Source: Gammaproteobacteria bacterium
GTDB taxonomy: Bacteria > Pseudomonadota > Gammaproteobacteria > Ga0077536
Assembly: GCA_024235015.1 (NCBI GenBank)
Contig: JACKNG010000002.1
Location: forward strand, 496,001 to 560,000
DNA: 64,000 bases
Direction of reading: 5' to 3'
Positions within the stretch are counted from its first letter, which is position 1, and each line of letters starts with the position of its first letter. The notes beneath the pieces are model-generated. The model was not told the origin of the DNA. It worked only from the letters and a program-made list of their open reading frames with translations, and searched no databases. This document shows positions 60,316-64,000 of the stretch, piece after piece. A program made the position numbers and the translations under genes.

Positions 60316-61746
60316 ATGAGCCCACCGACCACCGAGCCGTCCGAGAACCCGAGCGCCGCCGCGGACAAACCCTGGGGCGGCCGCTTCACCGCCCCCACCG
60401 ACGCCTTCGTCGAGGAATTCACCGCCTCGGTCGGTTTCGACCAGCGCCTGGCGCTGTGCGACATCGAGGGCTCGATCGCCCACGCCCGCATGCTCTCCGA
60501 GTGCGGCGTACTGAGCACGGCCGAGTTCGCCGACATCGAGCGCGGCCTCGGCCTGGTGCGTGCCGACATCGAGGCCGGCCGCTTCCAGTGGTCGGTCAAG
60601 CTCGAGGACGTGCACATGAACGTCGAGCGTGCGCTGGTCGGCCACGTCGGCGAAGTGGGCAAGAAGCTGCACACCGCGCGCTCGCGCAACGACCAGGTGG
60701 CAACCGACATCCGCCTCTACCTGCGCGGCCAGATCGACGCCTTGAAGGACAACCTCGGCCGCCTGCTCGCCGCGCTGATCGTGCTCGCCGAGCGCGAAGC
60801 CGACACCCTCATGCCCGGCTACACCCACCTGCAGGCGGCGCAGCCGGTGTCCTTCGGCCACCACATGCTGGCCTGGTTCGAGATGCTGCTGCGCGATGCA
60901 GACCGCCTGAACGACTGCCGCCGCCGGGTCAACGTCCTGCCGCTCGGCGCCGGCGCGCTGGCTGGCACCACCTTTCCCATCGACCGCCATCGCACTGCCG
61001 AACTGCTCGGCTTCGACGCGGTGGCCGAGAACTCGCTCGATGCTGTCAGCGATCGCGATTTCGCGATCGAGTTCGCGGCCGTCGCCGCGCTGGTCATGGT
61101 GCACTACTCGCGCATGGCCGAGGAACTCGTGCTGTGGAACTCTCAGGCCTTCGGCTTTGTCGATCTGGATGACGCCTTCTGCACCGGCTCGTCGATGATG
61201 CCGCAGAAAAAGAACCCCGACGTGCCGGAACTCGTCCGCGGCAAGTCCGGGCGCGTGGTCGGCCACCTGGTCGCCCTGATCACACTGATGAAGGGGCAGC
61301 CGCTGGCGTACAACAAGGACAACCAGGAAGACAAGGAACCGGTGTTCGACCTCATCGACACCCTGGCCGCCTGCACGCGCGCCTTCGCCGAACTCGTGCC
61401 GACGCTGCAGGTCCGCCGCGAACGCCTGCGCGCGGCCGCCGCCCAGGGCTTCATCGCCGCCACCGATCTCGCCGACCACCTGGTGCGCATGGGACGGCCC
61501 TTCCGCGACGCCCACGCCGTGGTCGGCGGCGCGGTCGCGCTGGCGGTCGAGCGCGGCTGCGAACTGCACGAACTCTCGCTCGAAGACTACCGGCGTTTCG
61601 ACGCCGGCCTCGACGAATCGATCTACGACGTACTCGACATGGACCGCGTGCTCAAGGCGCGCAACCATTTCGGCGGCACCGCACCGGCCCAGGTCAGGGC
61701 TGCCTGCGTGCGCGCCCGCGAGCGAATCAAGCGCGTGCTCGGCTGA
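60316..61746 (+). CDS. argH: Argininosuccinate lyase
   Basis: A 476-residue fumarase/aspartase-superfamily enzyme that splits argininosuccinate to arginine and fumarate, the last step of arginine synthesis. WGGRF near the N terminus, the TARSRNDQVATDIRLY segment, PGYTHLQAAQPVSFGHH and the mobile loop GSSMMPQKKNPD with the catalytic Ser are present. The start MSPPTTEP is taken for the nearest ATG; the first 17 residues are variable. It is divergent from algZ and 51 bases upstream of an AsmA-like gene. Confidence 0.96.
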   Translation: MSPPTTEPSENPSAAADKPWGGRFTAPTDAFVEEFTASVGFDQRLALCDIEGSIAHARMLSECGVLSTAEFADIERGLGLVRADIEAGRFQWSVKLEDVHMNVERALVGHVGEVGKKLHTARSRNDQVATDIRLYLRGQIDALKDNLGRLLAALIVLAEREADTLMPGYTHLQAAQPVSFGHHMLAWFEMLLRDADRLNDCRRRVNVLPLGAGALAGTTFPIDRHRTAELLGFDAVAENSLDAVSDRDFAIEFAAVAALVMVHYSRMAEELVLWNSQAFGFVDLDDAFCTGSSMMPQKKNPDVPELVRGKSGRVVGHLVALITLMKGQPLAYNKDNQEDKEPVFDLIDTLAACTRAFAELVPTLQVRRERLRAAAAQGFIAATDLADHLVRMGRPFRDAHAVVGGAVALAVERGCELHELSLEDYRRFDAGLDESIYDVLDMDRVLKARNHFGGTAPAQVRAACVRARERIKRVLG

Positions 61747-61797
61747 GCGGGCCGGACACCCGTCCCACGCACCACGCCGCGCCACCAGGAGTAACGC

Positions 61798-64000
61798 ATG
61801 AAGGCATTGAAAACCCTCCTCATCCTCATCGTCATCGTGATCGTCATCGCGATCGGCGGCGGTGCGGCCTTCCTCGCCACCTTCGATCCCAACGAGCACA
61901 AGGACGCCATCGCGGCCAAGGTCGAGGAAGCGACCGGGCGCAAGCTGAGCCTGGAAGGCCCGATCGAGCTCGCCTTCTGGCCCAAGATCAGGCTCAAGGC
62001 CGGTCCGCTCGCCCTCGGCAATGCGCCGGGCTTCGGCGACGAGCCGATGTTCGCCGCCGACGACATCCAGATCGCGGTCGCGACCCTGCCGCTGCTCAGT
62101 CGGCGACTGGAGATGGACACCGTGGTGCTGCACGGCATCCGCGTCAACCTCGCGCGCAATGCCGACGGTATCTCCAACTTCGACGACCTCGCCGGCGGCG
62201 GCGGCGAGGAATCCGGTGGCGGGGAAGGCCTCGCGGCCATCGTCCTCGGCGGCGTCGACATCAAGGACGCCGCGCTGACCTGGCGCGATGCCACCACCGG
62301 CCAGGACGTCGCCATCCGCAACCTGAACGCCAGCACCGGCGCACTGACCTTCGGCGATCCGGTCGATTTCCAGCTCGCCCTGACCGCAGTGGCCAACCAG
62401 CCGGCGCTGGACAGCGACGTCAAGCTGAGCGGCACGGTGTCCTACGACCTCGACGACGAGCACTACGTCATCACCCCGCTGGCACTCAACACCGTGCTGC
62501 GCGGCAAGCACCTGCCCGGCGGCTCGGCGACGGTCGACTTCGGCGCCAAGATCGACATCAACCGCGGCGCCGGCACCGCGAGCATCAGCGATCTCCGCCT
62601 GAGCGGACTCGGCACCGAGGTCAGCGGCGGTTTCGATGCCCGCGACATCGAGGCCGAGCGGCCCAGCGCGAGCGGCGCGCTCAGTGTCGAGGGCAAGGAC
62701 CTCGCTGCCATCTTCAATGCCTTCGAACTGCCGGTCGGCAAGCAGCTCGGCGGCGTCGGCAACCGCGCCTTCCATTTCAAGACCGCCTTCGATGCCAACA
62801 TGGATTCGGGCGAGGTCGTGGTCAGCGAACTCGATGGCGAGGTGCTCGGTGCGACGCTCGGCGGGAGTTTCAAGGCCACCCGCGCCAACACCGACAAGCC
62901 GGCGGCGACCGGTACCCTGAGCGCGAAAGGTCCCGACCTGCCGACCCTGCTCGCCGTGCTCGGCCAGGTGCAGGGCGCCGACGCCGCGACCCTGAAGAGC
63001 CTCAACGACGCGCTCGCCCGCGCCGCCGACAAGTCCTTCGCCATCAATGCCGATCTCGACGCCGATCTCGACGCCGGCCGCGCCGACCTGCCGCGCCTGG
63101 AGGCAAAGCTGCTGGGTAACACCATCGCCGGCGAGGTCCATGCCACCAACGCCGACAGCGACAAGCCGGCGGTCAAGGCCAAGCTCACCGCCCAGGGCCC
63201 CGACTTCCCGACCCTGGCCACGGTCATCGCGCAGTTCCAGGGCGCCGATGCCAAGGCCATCAAGAGTCTCAACGCGGCGCTCGGCAGCGCCGCCGACAAG
63301 TCGTTCACGGTCAAGGCCGACGTCGATGCCGATCTCGCCAAGGGCACGGCAGTGGTACCGGCGCTGGAGGCGAAACTGCTCGGCAACACCGTCAGCGGCA
63401 ACGTCTCGGCGAGCGGTATCGACGGCGACAAGCCGGCCGCCAAGGGCAAGATCGAGGCGCGCGGCGCCGACCTGCCCGCCCTGCTCGCCATCGCCTCGCA
63501 GTTCCAGGCGGAGGGCGCGGGCCTGCGCGATCTCGCCGCCGGCCTGGCCAAGGAGAAGGACCGCGCCTTCGTCCTGCAGGCCGGCTTCGACACCGACCTC
63601 GCCAGCGGGCGCCTCGACGTACCGAGCATCAGCGCCCAGCTCATGGGCCTGGACATCAAGGGCGCACTCACCGGTGAAGGCGTCGACTTCGAGAAGGGCC
63701 GTGGCCAGCTCGACGGCAAGCTCGGCGTGACCAGCGCCGACCTCGGCACCCTGTTGCGCAGTGCCGGCCAGGCCGACCTCGCCAAGTCGCTGAAAACCCT
63801 GAACCTCGACCTCGGCGTCAAGGGCAGCCTGTCCGACCTCACCTTCGCGCCCTTCACCGTGACCACCAAAGTGGTGAGCCCCGAGGTCGGCAAACCGGTC
63901 GATCTCAAGATCACGGCCGGCAGCGCCCACGCCAATCTCGACCAGGACACCCTGTCGGTGAAGGATCTCGCCGTGACCGGCCTCGGCCTCAACGCACGCG
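61798..64000 (+). CDS. AsmA-family protein, cut off by the window end
   Basis: The first 734 residues of an AsmA-like protein. An N-terminal membrane helix (about 5-28) anchors it to the inner membrane, with the bulk in the periplasm. The AsmA start DPNEHKDAIAAKVEEATGRK and AFWPKIRLKAGPLALGNAPGF are diagnostic. From residue 366 the chain is built of 89-residue repeats. Members of the family are thought to help lipid transport or assembly at the outer membrane. The ATG has an AGGAG site. No stop is reached. Confidence 0.92.
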   Translation, partial: MKALKTLLILIVIVIVIAIGGGAAFLATFDPNEHKDAIAAKVEEATGRKLSLEGPIELAFWPKIRLKAGPLALGNAPGFGDEPMFAADDIQIAVATLPLLSRRLEMDTVVLHGIRVNLARNADGISNFDDLAGGGGEESGGGEGLAAIVLGGVDIKDAALTWRDATTGQDVAIRNLNASTGALTFGDPVDFQLALTAVANQPALDSDVKLSGTVSYDLDDEHYVITPLALNTVLRGKHLPGGSATVDFGAKIDINRGAGTASISDLRLSGLGTEVSGGFDARDIEAERPSASGALSVEGKDLAAIFNAFELPVGKQLGGVGNRAFHFKTAFDANMDSGEVVVSELDGEVLGATLGGSFKATRANTDKPAATGTLSAKGPDLPTLLAVLGQVQGADAATLKSLNDALARAADKSFAINADLDADLDAGRADLPRLEAKLLGNTIAGEVHATNADSDKPAVKAKLTAQGPDFPTLATVIAQFQGADAKAIKSLNAALGSAADKSFTVKADVDADLAKGTAVVPALEAKLLGNTVSGNVSASGIDGDKPAAKGKIEARGADLPALLAIASQFQAEGAGLRDLAAGLAKEKDRAFVLQAGFDTDLASGRLDVPSISAQLMGLDIKGALTGEGVDFEKGRGQLDGKLGVTSADLGTLLRSAGQADLAKSLKTLNLDLGVKGSLSDLTFAPFTVTTKVVSPEVGKPVDLKITAGSAHANLDQDTLSVKDLAVTGLGLNAR
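62893..63693 (+). repeat. Three in-frame 267-bp repeats in the AsmA-like gene
   Basis: Repeats begin at 62893, 63160 and 63427, exactly 267 bases (89 residues) apart. Each starts DKPA, passes GxDxPxL, then KSLNxAL and AADKSF, and ends LLGNT in the first two; the third is more diverged. DNA identity is partial, so this looks like an old duplication kept in step by selection. Confidence 0.85.

Noticed and set aside
60214..63930. Very long open frame on the minus strand across argH and the AsmA-like gene
   Set aside because: It is antisense to two clearly real genes and has low-complexity Ala/Gly/Arg/Glu content without any family motif. It results from the strong third-position GC bias.
1..64000. 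tRNA, rRNA or riboswitch genes
   Set aside because: No intergenic stretch showed a tRNA cloverleaf with a TTCGA arm, rRNA-like sequence, or a recognisable riboswitch core.

Overview
The window looks like chromosomal DNA of a very GC-rich, free-living gammaproteobacterium. The taxonomic hint comes from housekeeping content: argH divergent from an AlgZ/AlgR-type LytS-LytTR pair, an Rsd/AlgQ anti-sigma protein, RsmE, a DksA-family protein and an AddAB-like helicase/nuclease pair. Most reading frames carry strong G/C at the third codon position, so long antisense open frames are frequent and were ignored. No rRNA, tRNA, CRISPR array, integrase or intact transposase was found.

Layout. 1-10.5 kb: dodecin, a SnoaL-like protein, an amidase, a DsrE-like/TusA-like pair, a hybrid histidine kinase with its REC-PAS-GGDEF-EAL partner, a MATE exporter, an intradiol ring-cleavage dioxygenase and a PilZ-like protein. 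10.5-16.5 kb: a secreted-protein locus (PhoX-like protein, a diheme cytochrome ending in a dockerin, and a cohesin-domain protein with a VPLPA-type C-terminal sorting tail), flanked on both sides by palindromic repeats. 16.5-18.2 kb: a Nudix hydrolase and a DUF2889 protein.

18.2-36.5 kb is an aromatic catabolic region. Multicomponent phenol hydroxylase (P0-P5), a ferredoxin and catechol 2,3-dioxygenase would turn phenols into 2-hydroxymuconic semialdehyde. A dehydrogenase, decarboxylase, hydratase, aldolase and acylating acetaldehyde dehydrogenase would take it to pyruvate and acetyl-CoA. Gene order follows the classic dmp operon (K-L-M-N-O-P-Q-B ... C-E-F-G-H), but it is split by an opposite-strand block (GntR regulator, Rieske oxygenase alpha and beta, Baeyer-Villiger monooxygenase) plus a crotonase. 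The hydrolase (dmpD) and tautomerase (dmpI) are absent. A family of short palindromes with related cores sits in the gaps of this region, including between cistrons of the operons.

36.5-64 kb: an RND efflux pump with its adaptor, a KamA-family radical-SAM enzyme, two small cytochromes c, a lipoprotein, a small secreted protein, a DksA-like protein with a histone-H1-like N-terminal tail and a lost zinc finger, a REC-PAS-LuxR regulator, another VPLPA-type protein, an AddAB-like pair, a membrane Ser/Thr kinase, Rsd, a TerB-like protein, RsmE, AlgR/AlgZ, argH and the start of an AsmA-like protein with 89-residue internal repeats.

The strongest leads for something undescribed are the cohesin/dockerin-cytochrome locus and the palindrome families that thread through the split phenol operon. 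Both rest on sequence reading only.
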